Shown here: positions 33,059 through 41,830 of the stretch, piece after piece | Layout: every line of letters begins with the position of its first letter | How positions within the stretch are numbered: position 1 is the first letter of the stretch | DNA from: Bacillus sp. CH30_1T | GTDB taxonomy: Bacteria; Bacillota; Bacilli; Bacillales; Bacillaceae_B | DNA: 64,000 bases | NCBI RefSeq assembly: GCF_008364765.1 | Contig: NZ_VTUY01000001.1 | Span: 125,526-189,525 of the forward strand | Direction: 5' to 3' | Notes under the pieces: model-generated | The model's input: the letters and a program-made list of their open reading frames with translations, nothing else | What the model was told of the DNA's origin: nothing | The model's database searches: none | Made by a program: the position numbers and the translations under genes

Positions 33059-35527
33059 TTATTTAAAGATGCACTCTTTAATTATCTTAAAAACCTTTGC
33101 AGGGTATTTCTGTAAAGTATCTAAAGGGACAGTATTTATTAATTCGTTATTCTGCAAAATCTCAATCTGCTCATCAGTGGTATTCAACAAAACCTCCACA
33201 TGCCCAATCTGATAAGCCAAAACCTTCCGAGCCCGATCCACCGAAACATCGTCCAAACTAGTAAACACCTTACTAGTCAAACGCCTCAACATCCGCCAAA
33301 GCTTAATCTCCTCACCAGACTTCATAAACAACTCCGGAAGCTCCTCAGACTGCTCTAACAATGACATCGTCGTCATCATATGAGACTGGATTCCATAACC
33401 TACTGGTCGAATCACCTGCTTCAAGGCTTGCCAACTCTCCACTTCGAATCTCACCTTACCGTCATACACCTTTATATCCTCAACTCTTCCATAATACTGA
33501 ATCCCATTCACTGGACCAGTCTCACTACTCACTTCACTCGTGACATACAGAGCAACATACAAACTCTCCTGCCAACCTCTCTTCAAAGAAAAAGAGTCCA
33601 GCTCAAAATATTTGCCCCTCTTATACTCTTGATAACCCGACCTGTCATTCACCGTTCCAACAAGCACCTTCTCATCCAAAGAAGACTCCCAATGTATCCA
33701 AGCACCAGTAGGCAGCACACCCTCCTCCTGCAGATCCTCAGGGTTACTCTCCACCAACCGTTCCACTAATGTCTCCACCAGCACAGTCGAATTAGGCAAA
33801 AATGGCAGTCCACCAATATTCACCTCATCAATACTCTTATAAAATGGATGCTCTAAGTAAGCCTGCTCTTCATTCCACGGAAATAGCACATACGCACCAA
33901 AAGAATACCGCTCATAGCTATCCCTCTCATGATGCTTCTTCACTAATGCATCTCGGTATCGGTGCATCGTATTAATATCCTCTTCTAACGGGCCAACCTT
34001 TTCAGCCTGATCTGATCCGAAACCGAAATCTATTCGATACTTCGCATCAAACACATAATGATAGCGATTATGAGAATGCTTCTTCTCCACCTCAAGCATA
34101 ATATCAGGCTTCTGCGTAACCGTAGGTACCTTCCCTTCTCTCTTTTGAAAAGAAAGGACAATCCGCTCACCAGTCTGAGGATGCGTAAACACCTGCTTCG
34201 CGTTTGAAGTTTGGTCCAGATCAACAAATAATGCGCCATGACGAATCGCCACAACATCCTGATATTCAGGTACATACTTCGCTCTTAATATCTGCCCCAT
34301 CTTCAAGTAGGTCCAATACTCATAAAGCGTCGCTACATCCTTCACCGACATTTTAAATAGCTCACCTCCAAGCATTAACCCTCTGGTCACTACAAGATAG
34401 ATTTTATAAGCGTCCCGATAACCGATCTTTCGCTGAATCACCATGCTTGTAACCGTTCGATCCACGCTGCTGATACCTTTCCAAAATGATTTATTCAAAT
34501 AAGTCTTCAAGGTACCTTGCATCCGTGTCACCTTGTCCAGTAGTTCTTCATCTACCTTCCGCTCATACCTACCTGATTGACTGCTTATCTTAGCAGCAAG
34601 ATCCGCCAGCTTATGAGTAAGCCGCTCCATCATCCACTTCACAAATCGATTCTCTAACGTATCATAAGTAATCGTCTTTCGAGCATTTAACCCCTTAACA
34701 GGAAAAACAGGCTTATCATGCAGCACCAGGCCATTTTCAGCTTCCATAAACATCTGAGGATTACTTCGTAAATGCTTTCTTCCCTTGCTATCCAATCTCT
34801 TAATCCGTTCCCCTCTCACCATCTGATGCTCCGTCAGCAACTGGTGATGAGGCTGTTCCTCAATTCGTTGAATAGACTTGATAAAGCTCTTAAAATAGAA
34901 CTCTATTAGCCGATAAAACTCCGTCAAAGAAGGATTTTCCGATAAATGATTAGAAGCTCCTAGAAACGTCTTCTTTATAAAATGAAAAGCCAGATTATAC
35001 ACTTCATCATTAACTTCCTCTAGTAGCTTGCGATAATCATCCTTATAACTTAATTTCGTCGGGAAAATCTCAAGCTTCACATCAAGTAAAGTCTTCTCAT
35101 TATGCTTAATCGAAAAGCTCGTATACCCCACTTCATTCATAAACTGCAAATTCCCCATAAGAATTGGCTGACTTCCTCTACCTACTGGTTCAACCGCATT
35201 CCTTAAACCTGGGTGCTCATGATAAAAAGTGAGACTTTTATCTGTCTTCGGTGATATCACAATCTGATAGACTCCATTTTCAAAGAAAATAGGTGCAAAA
35301 GACAGCGCCTGGACTTCTTCAAGAGAATCCGTTTCAACATCGTACAATTCAACCGATCGAACGCCCTCACCGCTATAGGTAAACGTCATCGCTTCCTTCT
35401 CAATAGCAGAATGCTTCCGATACTGTGATAAACTCTCGAACCTCGCATTATAAGGCATACCTTTGATATAAAGGGAGAAATCCTCGGTCTCAATGTACAG
35501 CATCTCTTTCGTTTCCGATCCATTCAT
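33059..35527 (-). CDS. McrC-like nuclease partner (DUF2357/PD-(D/E)XK)
   Basis: 822 residues. The N-terminal half carries DUF2357-like sequence, the middle the nuclease segment KPDIMLEVEKKHSHNRYHYV followed by FDAKYRID, where Asp and the DAKYR element form a PD-(D/E)XK site. A C-terminal part of about 200 residues precedes the end. In McrBC-like type IV restriction systems the AAA+ partner translocates DNA and this subunit cuts. It starts 2 bases after the stop of the McrB-like gene. The protein is longer than classical McrC (about 350 residues), as is usual for the DUF2357 version. Confidence 0.85.
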   Translation of the reverse strand: MNGSETKEMLYIETEDFSLYIKGMPYNARFESLSQYRKHSAIEKEAMTFTYSGEGVRSVELYDVETDSLEEVQALSFAPIFFENGVYQIVISPKTDKSLTFYHEHPGLRNAVEPVGRGSQPILMGNLQFMNEVGYTSFSIKHNEKTLLDVKLEIFPTKLSYKDDYRKLLEEVNDEVYNLAFHFIKKTFLGASNHLSENPSLTEFYRLIEFYFKSFIKSIQRIEEQPHHQLLTEHQMVRGERIKRLDSKGRKHLRSNPQMFMEAENGLVLHDKPVFPVKGLNARKTITYDTLENRFVKWMMERLTHKLADLAAKISSQSGRYERKVDEELLDKVTRMQGTLKTYLNKSFWKGISSVDRTVTSMVIQRKIGYRDAYKIYLVVTRGLMLGGELFKMSVKDVATLYEYWTYLKMGQILRAKYVPEYQDVVAIRHGALFVDLDQTSNAKQVFTHPQTGERIVLSFQKREGKVPTVTQKPDIMLEVEKKHSHNRYHYVFDAKYRIDFGFGSDQAEKVGPLEEDINTMHRYRDALVKKHHERDSYERYSFGAYVLFPWNEEQAYLEHPFYKSIDEVNIGGLPFLPNSTVLVETLVERLVESNPEDLQEEGVLPTGAWIHWESSLDEKVLVGTVNDRSGYQEYKRGKYFELDSFSLKRGWQESLYVALYVTSEVSSETGPVNGIQYYGRVEDIKVYDGKVRFEVESWQALKQVIRPVGYGIQSHMMTTMSLLEQSEELPELFMKSGEEIKLWRMLRRLTSKVFTSLDDVSVDRARKVLAYQIGHVEVLLNTTDEQIEILQNNELINTVPLDTLQKYPAKVFKIIKECIFK

Positions 35528-35529
35528 CC

Positions 35530-38094
35530 TTAACTACCCCAGAAAGAAGTGAAGCCATCATGCATGATTTTCGGAATCATATTAGACAGCTTTTCGGCTG
35601 ATTTTGAAAAACGAGCTTCTTTCACGATCGAGGTTGAATTCAGCTCATCCCACTCATGACTTGTACAGAACAGGAATAAATTCTTCAAAGCCTCTTCCGT
35701 TTTCAGGTCATTACCTGTTAACCTTGGTAGAACCTTTTGAAGCAGCTGATAATCAAAAGCGTCTTCAAACTCCATCAGCTGTCCTTCATTGTTATAAATC
35801 ATGTAAAAGCACACTTCATCCCTTACCCGGTAGCCGAAATGAGCCTTTATCGGTTCTAATATCGTATTTACCTCAACAAGCAGTGCAGTGACATTTCTCA
35901 CCAGTTCCTCATGATCAAAGAAAGCATCTTTCAGATTTAGAAACCTTCCAGCCATTTGTTGATTGTCTATAGCTACTGGTTCAGCAATAGAATCCTTTGT
36001 TAGAAAACCAAAATGATCTAACACCACGTCATTATACTCAACCGTATTCGCACGATCTAATACCTTCGGACTGAACGGATGAGTCGTCTCATCCATGTTC
36101 ACTGTCCCAATAATATAGAAATTATCTCGTAAAAGAAGTCTCCCTACCTCTTCTTCCTCCACGACAGGAGCAGAAACCATCTCACCATCCAGACGATCAC
36201 GACTTTCCATCACACTCAACAAGTCACTAAAATAATATTCTACACGTGCTAGATTCATCTCATCCAGAAGTAAGAAATAAGGTTTATTACGATTATCAGG
36301 CTGATTCGCTTCCATTAATACTTTTGTTAACGGTCCTGCCTGGAACTCACCTTTAATATCCCGATATCCAATAAGGTCCGATCCATCACTCCAGTCAGGT
36401 CGAACTGGGATTAGGGCAAACTGTCCATTTTCGGCCGTCGCACCGAGACTTTCAGCGAGCAACTGAACAATCTTCGTTTTACCAGTCCCTGAAATGCCGG
36501 ACAGAATAACGAAAGGCTTTGTTTTTAGAGAAAGGAATAAGTTGATAATGTCCTTGCGATTATAATAGTATCCTTTAGTAGAAATATAATCATGAATATG
36601 ATCAATCAGTTTATCATCATTCTGAAACTCTACTTTGATTTCCTCTTCTTCAGACAGAACATCCTCTGTATGGGCTTGAGTATTAGAATACTCTATGTAC
36701 CTTTCATAATAAGTAATCATGCTCTCTAAATCGTCCATAAACTCTCCTTCAGAAGGCATGTCGTCTTTTTGGTATTCTATGTAAGCTGCAGTCGATAAAG
36801 TATACCCCTTCGCTTTAATTGACTCTCCTAGATATAATTCATTATCTTTCTTAACCGAAGCCTTCATTTCAACATAATCACGGATTTCCTGCTTACGCTT
36901 CAACATTTCTTCTTTGGTCGTTTCTGTTACTCCCTGTGCCAACGTTAAATAAAGTCTACTCATATCTTCACTGAATAAATAAACGATATAATAGCCTCTT
37001 TGAGTAGAAGTCGTAATTTCTTTATTCATAATCGCAATCCAAGGAACAGAAGCCCAGTTCCCTTGACCAACTGAACCCGTAACAGCATATTGTTCATTCA
37101 AGCAAGGCAGCTGTTTGAACACTTTAGGTACATCGTTTCTTACATATGATCCAAGCTCATTCCCTCCAAAAGGTTGGGCCTTAGCTGACACATAATTATT
37201 CATAATATATAAGAGTTTTTCACGTATCGAGGTCTTCACAATAGGATGCTCCTTTGGTCTATTGACTTGAATATTCGGGGTGTACTCATCATCAATTAAA
37301 TCTACATATTGAAGCCATTTGAGGAGATTCGTCGTTCTTTCTTTGGCTACACTATCCACCATTAGATTATCCCCAAGTGAATTCCTTACAATTAATTTCC
37401 CTACCTCAATCAAGGCTCTCTTTTTCTCAATAGGGGTATGATTTTTTAAAAAGCCCAATATTTCAAGTGCGATTCTAAAATACTCTTTATGTAACATTTG
37501 TTGCCTTAATAGCTCTATCTTGTTAGATGATTGAATGTATTCATGGAAGAGTTCCTCGTTTTGATGTTGATCCTTATCCAGGAAACCTAACAACCTTAAG
37601 TCCTGACGTGATCTAGACTTGATTCGATACTCATTACCTTCCAGTTGTTCACTTAATCTTTCAGGTTGATAAGTACCCTCAATAACCTCCTCTAAAAAAG
37701 TGGTTACTTTATGGATCTGCTCATTCGGCAAATCATCTGTTCTGAACTCAATGAACGAAAGGGCAATCTTTTGTCCTTTCTCCACTACCTTTACAAAAGG
37801 CAGCTTTGCGAAGAAAGACATAATAAAAGAAGTTCTCCCCTTCGTTTTTACAAAGTCCTCTTTAGTAACCACTCGTTTCGAGGAAAACTCTTCCCACGCT
37901 TGCTGCAAAAACTCAAAAGAAATACTTTCATAGGAAGTCGTTTTTTCACCGCGCTGGAATTTCTCTAATGATGACCCCGTCTCTACAAAGATCCCTTTTT
38001 CATTTATCTTTCTTATGTAGTTCTTTTTCTTCAGCGATAAGGTCTCTATCATTTTTGTTTGCTGTGCTAATGATTTTATGATTTCTATTATCAT
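35530..38094 (-). CDS. McrB-like AAA+ GTPase of a type IV restriction system
   Basis: 854 residues; the start at 38094 has AGGAGACAACT upstream. The N-terminal 280 residues are a wHTH-like region. A MrcB-N/DUF3578-type domain follows (about 290-450, with NWASVPWIAIMNKEITTSTQRGYYIVYLFS split by short turns). The AAA+ domain starts with ILSGISGTGKT (Walker A, 533-540), followed by LLLDEMNLARVEYYFSDLL (Walker B) and the IIGTVNMDETTHPFS sensor segment, which is the McrB signature. It should bind modified DNA and drive the nuclease encoded next. First gene of the McrB-McrC-Mrr group. Confidence 0.9.
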   Translation of the reverse strand: MIIEIIKSLAQQTKMIETLSLKKKNYIRKINEKGIFVETGSSLEKFQRGEKTTSYESISFEFLQQAWEEFSSKRVVTKEDFVKTKGRTSFIMSFFAKLPFVKVVEKGQKIALSFIEFRTDDLPNEQIHKVTTFLEEVIEGTYQPERLSEQLEGNEYRIKSRSRQDLRLLGFLDKDQHQNEELFHEYIQSSNKIELLRQQMLHKEYFRIALEILGFLKNHTPIEKKRALIEVGKLIVRNSLGDNLMVDSVAKERTTNLLKWLQYVDLIDDEYTPNIQVNRPKEHPIVKTSIREKLLYIMNNYVSAKAQPFGGNELGSYVRNDVPKVFKQLPCLNEQYAVTGSVGQGNWASVPWIAIMNKEITTSTQRGYYIVYLFSEDMSRLYLTLAQGVTETTKEEMLKRKQEIRDYVEMKASVKKDNELYLGESIKAKGYTLSTAAYIEYQKDDMPSEGEFMDDLESMITYYERYIEYSNTQAHTEDVLSEEEEIKVEFQNDDKLIDHIHDYISTKGYYYNRKDIINLFLSLKTKPFVILSGISGTGKTKIVQLLAESLGATAENGQFALIPVRPDWSDGSDLIGYRDIKGEFQAGPLTKVLMEANQPDNRNKPYFLLLDEMNLARVEYYFSDLLSVMESRDRLDGEMVSAPVVEEEEVGRLLLRDNFYIIGTVNMDETTHPFSPKVLDRANTVEYNDVVLDHFGFLTKDSIAEPVAIDNQQMAGRFLNLKDAFFDHEELVRNVTALLVEVNTILEPIKAHFGYRVRDEVCFYMIYNNEGQLMEFEDAFDYQLLQKVLPRLTGNDLKTEEALKNLFLFCTSHEWDELNSTSIVKEARFSKSAEKLSNMIPKIMHDGFTSFWGS

Positions 38095-38663
38095 AGTTGT
38101 CTCCTAAATAGTCATTTTCTATAGTTTATCACAATTATTTCCATGTAATAAAAAAGCCTCCCCGCAATATGCTAAGAAGCCTAAATAACTTTATTCCCGA
38201 TTTAATTATAGAAGGATAGGTTCTGATAAAAATGATCCTCAAAGAAGTTGTGAACCCAGCAAGAGTTTTTCACTGAGACAACATGATAAGCTATCTTCTA
38301 AGTATTATTAGATGAAAGCGTTTGGAAAAGGACCTGCAGATTAGGGTTTAACAGAGCAAATAAATACCTCCAGCTGAAAGATGAAAAAACAAATATTTAA
38401 GTAGATTCGGTGAGTGATATTCTGGAATATAAAGAACATATCATGGAAGTGGATAGGCATTTTGAGTCTATTACCAGTAGAAAATATTTGAAGCGAGTGA
38501 ACGTATCTTTCACTTTGGAAGTCAAGACACGTCCACTCGCTATACGCTTTTCAATTATTTTTAAAGCACTACATTGAATGATTCAAAACAAGTAGTGGTT
38601 CATGATGGCTTTTCCCCTTTGCTTAGATACTTACCTATAATAAATAAGAATTTTTGACACTCT
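38095..38663. other. Gap between the McrBC-like genes and the AbiH fusion
   Basis: 569 bases with no intact gene. 38348-38500 (plus) reads NRANKYLQLKDEKTNI, a stop, then VDSVSDILEYKEHIMEVDRH and FESITSRKYLKRVN, which looks like a decayed coding piece of unknown family. AAGCGAGTG at 38491-38499 pairs with CACTCGCT at 38534-38541, a large hairpin related in its ends to the dispersed family. ATGAAAGCGTTTGGA near 38313 is a one-mismatch cre look-alike with no gene to serve. Confidence 0.45.
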
Positions 38664-41462
38664 TTATTGCTTCACTGAATACTCTTCATCAATGTCTATT
38701 GGGTTTGCATCTTCAATCAGATTATTATCTTGCATTTCTTCTAGTAATTCAGATAGATGATTTAACGAAGTCTCATGTTTTACTTCATTATTTATCCACA
38801 CTACTTTTTCATCTAATTCTTTCTGCCAGAAATGTTTTATGTTTTGGGAATACTTAAATGGATTCATCTCCGGATGTTTTGCTTTGTATTTATCATAATC
38901 CTTGCTTTCAATAATCCTACCAATATTCGGGATGTCATTAGTACTGTCATACTGTATAGCCGATAGTTTAAGTTCATATTTTGAAACAAACCATTTTTCA
39001 GAAAAATCATTAATGATTTTATTAAGAGATTTTGCAAAATACTGATGTTTCAAATCTCGCACATCAACTATAGAATTTATTATTTCTCTGTCAATCTCAT
39101 TAAAGATATCATAATAAATTCCACTTACAATTTCAGGTTTTTTCTGTTGTTGTAAGACATTTAACAATTCATCTCGTGTCGTTTTACTACCCATTTTGTA
39201 ATCAAACAAAAATCTATCAATTGTGGTATAAGTAGAAAAATTATTTGTGACTGGTTTTCTCCCCGAATCATATTCAATATTTTGATTTATATCATATCCA
39301 TCTTTTTGTTCATTATCAGCCTGTTTGTTAGTTTGAATAATTTTCTGTAATTTGGCACTCGTGTCTTCTAGAATCTCTTCAATAGTTGATAGGTCTGCTA
39401 AATTTGATATTTCTTGGAACAAGTCTTTTAATTTTAATAAGATATTATTATCTATTAATTCCTCATTAAAGGGCTCTTTATTTTCCAAGTAATATTCATT
39501 AATAGATTTTATATCCTTATCAACAATAAATTGAGTATCCTTTGAAAAGACATCTAAGATAACATCAACGATAACGTTTTTACATAAATTCATTACATCT
39601 GGGTTTTTAAGATGTAGAAGTCTAAGTTTAGGAAAGCCTACTGAACCTTCGTTATTTTTCATGATTGAAGAAAGTTTTAATAATTCTTCAGAATATCCTA
39701 TTATAACTATTTCCTTAATATTATTACCAACTGTTATGTTAGGAACAAATCCAGAGGTATGGTCAATTTGTAAAATTTCTAAATCCTTTAGGTGAATCTC
39801 TTCTTGATAAACATTTCTAGTTGTTAATGCGATATTAAGCTCTATTAAATTTTTCGATTGTTCTAAAACACCTTTGTCAATTACAAGATCTGTATTTCCT
39901 AATATTGTTAAGTTCTCTATATTATTCGGTGCATCTGATCCAATGTAAAATATATCTTTTGAATCTGACAGGGCAGAACTAAAAAAACAGTCAGTTATTT
40001 CTAATCTCTTCAATGACTCACATACAGATATATCTGTATAGGAATCATCTATATCGTTAAGTAGTGTACAATGCTCCATTCTAATATAAATCAGGTTACT
40101 ACCATTAGCTAATACTTGATTTAAGAAATTAGTATTAATTTCTGTGTTAAAAAAAATAACTTTACTAACCCATTTTAGTAATTTTAAAAACTCTTTGGAG
40201 TTACTAAGTTTATTAAAGTCAGCTGATTCAATAGTTTCTTCGATGTAAATCCGAGAAATTTTAAAAGTATTTTGATTGATTTGCAAATTTTTTACTATCT
40301 GAAGCACTTTTTCTACATTACTTGGGTTTATTCTCAATTCATTTATATTTCGAAAAGAAAAATGATGCCTAGTTAATGATAACTCCGATAAGATGTCTTC
40401 TTTTGGAAATCTATTTGGCAAAAAGGAACTTATAGTCTCATATTCTTTATAGCTAGAAACAATTAATTTATCATGCAATAATATTTCTAAGAAAGGAACT
40501 AGTACAATTTTCTCGGCAAGAGAAGAACCGAACTCCCTTAAAATCTCTTCCATTTTAAGAATATAGTCATCTCCGTAATAAAAAATGTATACTTTGCTTG
40601 CTTTTTTTATTATTCTTGAAAGGAATGGGAAGTCACTACCTTTAAGAGAGTGTCCTATAATATATAGGTTATTATTCGCATCTTTCTTGTCCAAATCAAT
40701 AATAGACATTATTTTTTTTCTTGTTGAATTTAGTAATTCATTTTCTTTAATTCTAAATAACTTATCATTTATTAAAGACTGAGAATAATGAATATTATTA
40801 ATATCCTCACTGTCAGTAAATCCACCCCCAAATAAAATATTTTCTTCATCTAAACTTCCATGTATATGGAAAACTCTGTCCTTTGCATTTTTCACTTTTA
40901 TACTGGATCCTGGCATACTGTTATCATAAAGTACACTCTCACATAAATCCTCAATGGTGTTAGTATAATTAAAATTAATAAAAAATGTATTTTCATCTTC
41001 AATCATTTTAATAAAGAAAGGATTTATTGGTTCTGTAAATCTTTTAAACCCAGAACTGCCAATTTCAATTGTCTTGTGTTGAACCCATTTGGGGTATTCA
41101 TATGAAAGATATTCCTGGAAATCTTCTTCTAATTTTTTTATAGAGTCATTTATAGATGATATATCAAAAATATCTTGCGGTTCTTCATTTTTATGAGATC
41201 GATTATTGATTTTCCTTACTGTTTCTTCATATAAACTTTCAAAATCAGACCAGTTTAAATGAAACCCCTCGTATTTCCTTAAAAATAGTCGATTATAGTT
41301 GTATAATTCGTTATCTCCAGAGAATCGTTTCCTATACTTAATATACTCAATAAAATGCTGATATGAACTTTTGAGACCAAGACTCATATCAAATCCATTC
41401 CCTACAATAACTATGTTCTTTGAACTATTATTATCTAACTTTTCTTGACTTTCTTTTCTCAT
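38664..41462 (-). CDS. AbiH-like / leucine-rich / HsdR-C-terminal fusion protein
   Basis: 932 residues from the ATG at 41462 (MRKESQEKLDNN), chosen because GGGAG stands 8 bases before it; a TTG 24 residues upstream has no ribosome binding site. Residues about 15-330 carry AbiH motifs: IVIVGNGFDMSLGLKSSY, FNYTNTIED, HIHGS with GGGFTD, and NLYIIGHSLKGSD. Residues about 390-630 are leucine-rich repeat-like (SLKRLEITDCF, NIENLTILGN, LKDLEILQIDH). Residues about 748-890 align with the C-terminus (903-1045) of the HsdR encoded just upstream: IDRxL, RDE, YFAKS, KYELKLSAIQYD, IPNIGRIIESKDYDKYKAKH. By hand I count about 60 identities over about 140 positions with a one-residue gap. AbiH is an abortive-infection family; the tail is the EcoR124_C-type domain linked to assembly on HsdM/HsdS. 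I infer a phage-defence effector that can dock on the local methyltransferase. Confidence 0.85.
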   Translation of the reverse strand: MRKESQEKLDNNSSKNIVIVGNGFDMSLGLKSSYQHFIEYIKYRKRFSGDNELYNYNRLFLRKYEGFHLNWSDFESLYEETVRKINNRSHKNEEPQDIFDISSINDSIKKLEEDFQEYLSYEYPKWVQHKTIEIGSSGFKRFTEPINPFFIKMIEDENTFFINFNYTNTIEDLCESVLYDNSMPGSSIKVKNAKDRVFHIHGSLDEENILFGGGFTDSEDINNIHYSQSLINDKLFRIKENELLNSTRKKIMSIIDLDKKDANNNLYIIGHSLKGSDFPFLSRIIKKASKVYIFYYGDDYILKMEEILREFGSSLAEKIVLVPFLEILLHDKLIVSSYKEYETISSFLPNRFPKEDILSELSLTRHHFSFRNINELRINPSNVEKVLQIVKNLQINQNTFKISRIYIEETIESADFNKLSNSKEFLKLLKWVSKVIFFNTEINTNFLNQVLANGSNLIYIRMEHCTLLNDIDDSYTDISVCESLKRLEITDCFFSSALSDSKDIFYIGSDAPNNIENLTILGNTDLVIDKGVLEQSKNLIELNIALTTRNVYQEEIHLKDLEILQIDHTSGFVPNITVGNNIKEIVIIGYSEELLKLSSIMKNNEGSVGFPKLRLLHLKNPDVMNLCKNVIVDVILDVFSKDTQFIVDKDIKSINEYYLENKEPFNEELIDNNILLKLKDLFQEISNLADLSTIEEILEDTSAKLQKIIQTNKQADNEQKDGYDINQNIEYDSGRKPVTNNFSTYTTIDRFLFDYKMGSKTTRDELLNVLQQQKKPEIVSGIYYDIFNEIDREIINSIVDVRDLKHQYFAKSLNKIINDFSEKWFVSKYELKLSAIQYDSTNDIPNIGRIIESKDYDKYKAKHPEMNPFKYSQNIKHFWQKELDEKVVWINNEVKHETSLNHLSELLEEMQDNNLIEDANPIDIDEEYSVKQ

Positions 41463-41666
41463 ATATAACATTCTCCCGTCCATCATCATCCAATTGTCTA
41501 TAGCTTTATCCAAAACTTCACACGTTAAGATCAAAAAGGGGCGTTATTATAAAATTTAAATTGAGTATGTACACATAAGTGGTGAAGAAGCTTAACTTAT
41601 TTTGATTTTAGTCGACATTATGTATTATTAAATTAAAAGTCATCTAATTAATTGGTACTTATTTCT

Positions 41667-41672
41667 ATTATA
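41667..41672 (-). promoter_or_regulatory. Candidate -10 box for the AbiH-fusion gene
   Basis: A perfect TATAAT on the minus strand lies about 205 bases before the start codon, beyond the hsdR terminator. The -35 position (TGTCTA at 17-base spacing) is poor, so this is a weak call, but it suggests that the fusion is expressed apart from hsdR. Confidence 0.35.
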
Positions 41673-41767
41673 CTACAGGCATTTTATGATAGACATACTA
41701 TTACTAATCATTTGATAAATCATGAAAAACAATGTTTAATTTTCACTTGTTCTCACTTATTATAAAT

Positions 41768-41809
41768 AAACAAAAGAAGCGAGAGAACAGTCCCTTGCTT
41801 CTTTTGTTT
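41768..41809 (-). terminator. Terminator of hsdR, built on a dispersed repeat
   Basis: AAACAAAAGAAGC at 41768-41780 pairs perfectly with GCTTCTTTTGTTT at 41797-41809; the loop gagagaacagtccctt is the core of the dispersed repeat. It lies 21 bases past the hsdR stop codon. Confidence 0.8.
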
Positions 41810-41830
41810 AGATTCATTTGTAAAACGACT

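Noticed and set aside
38312-38326. cre box ATGAAAGCGTTTGGA
   Set aside because: One fixed position fails, and no carbohydrate gene follows; it is probably chance.
41463-41534. Longer N-terminus of the AbiH fusion starting with TTG
   Set aside because: No ribosome binding site precedes it, whereas the internal ATG has GGGAG at the right distance and the AbiH motif begins about 20 residues after it.
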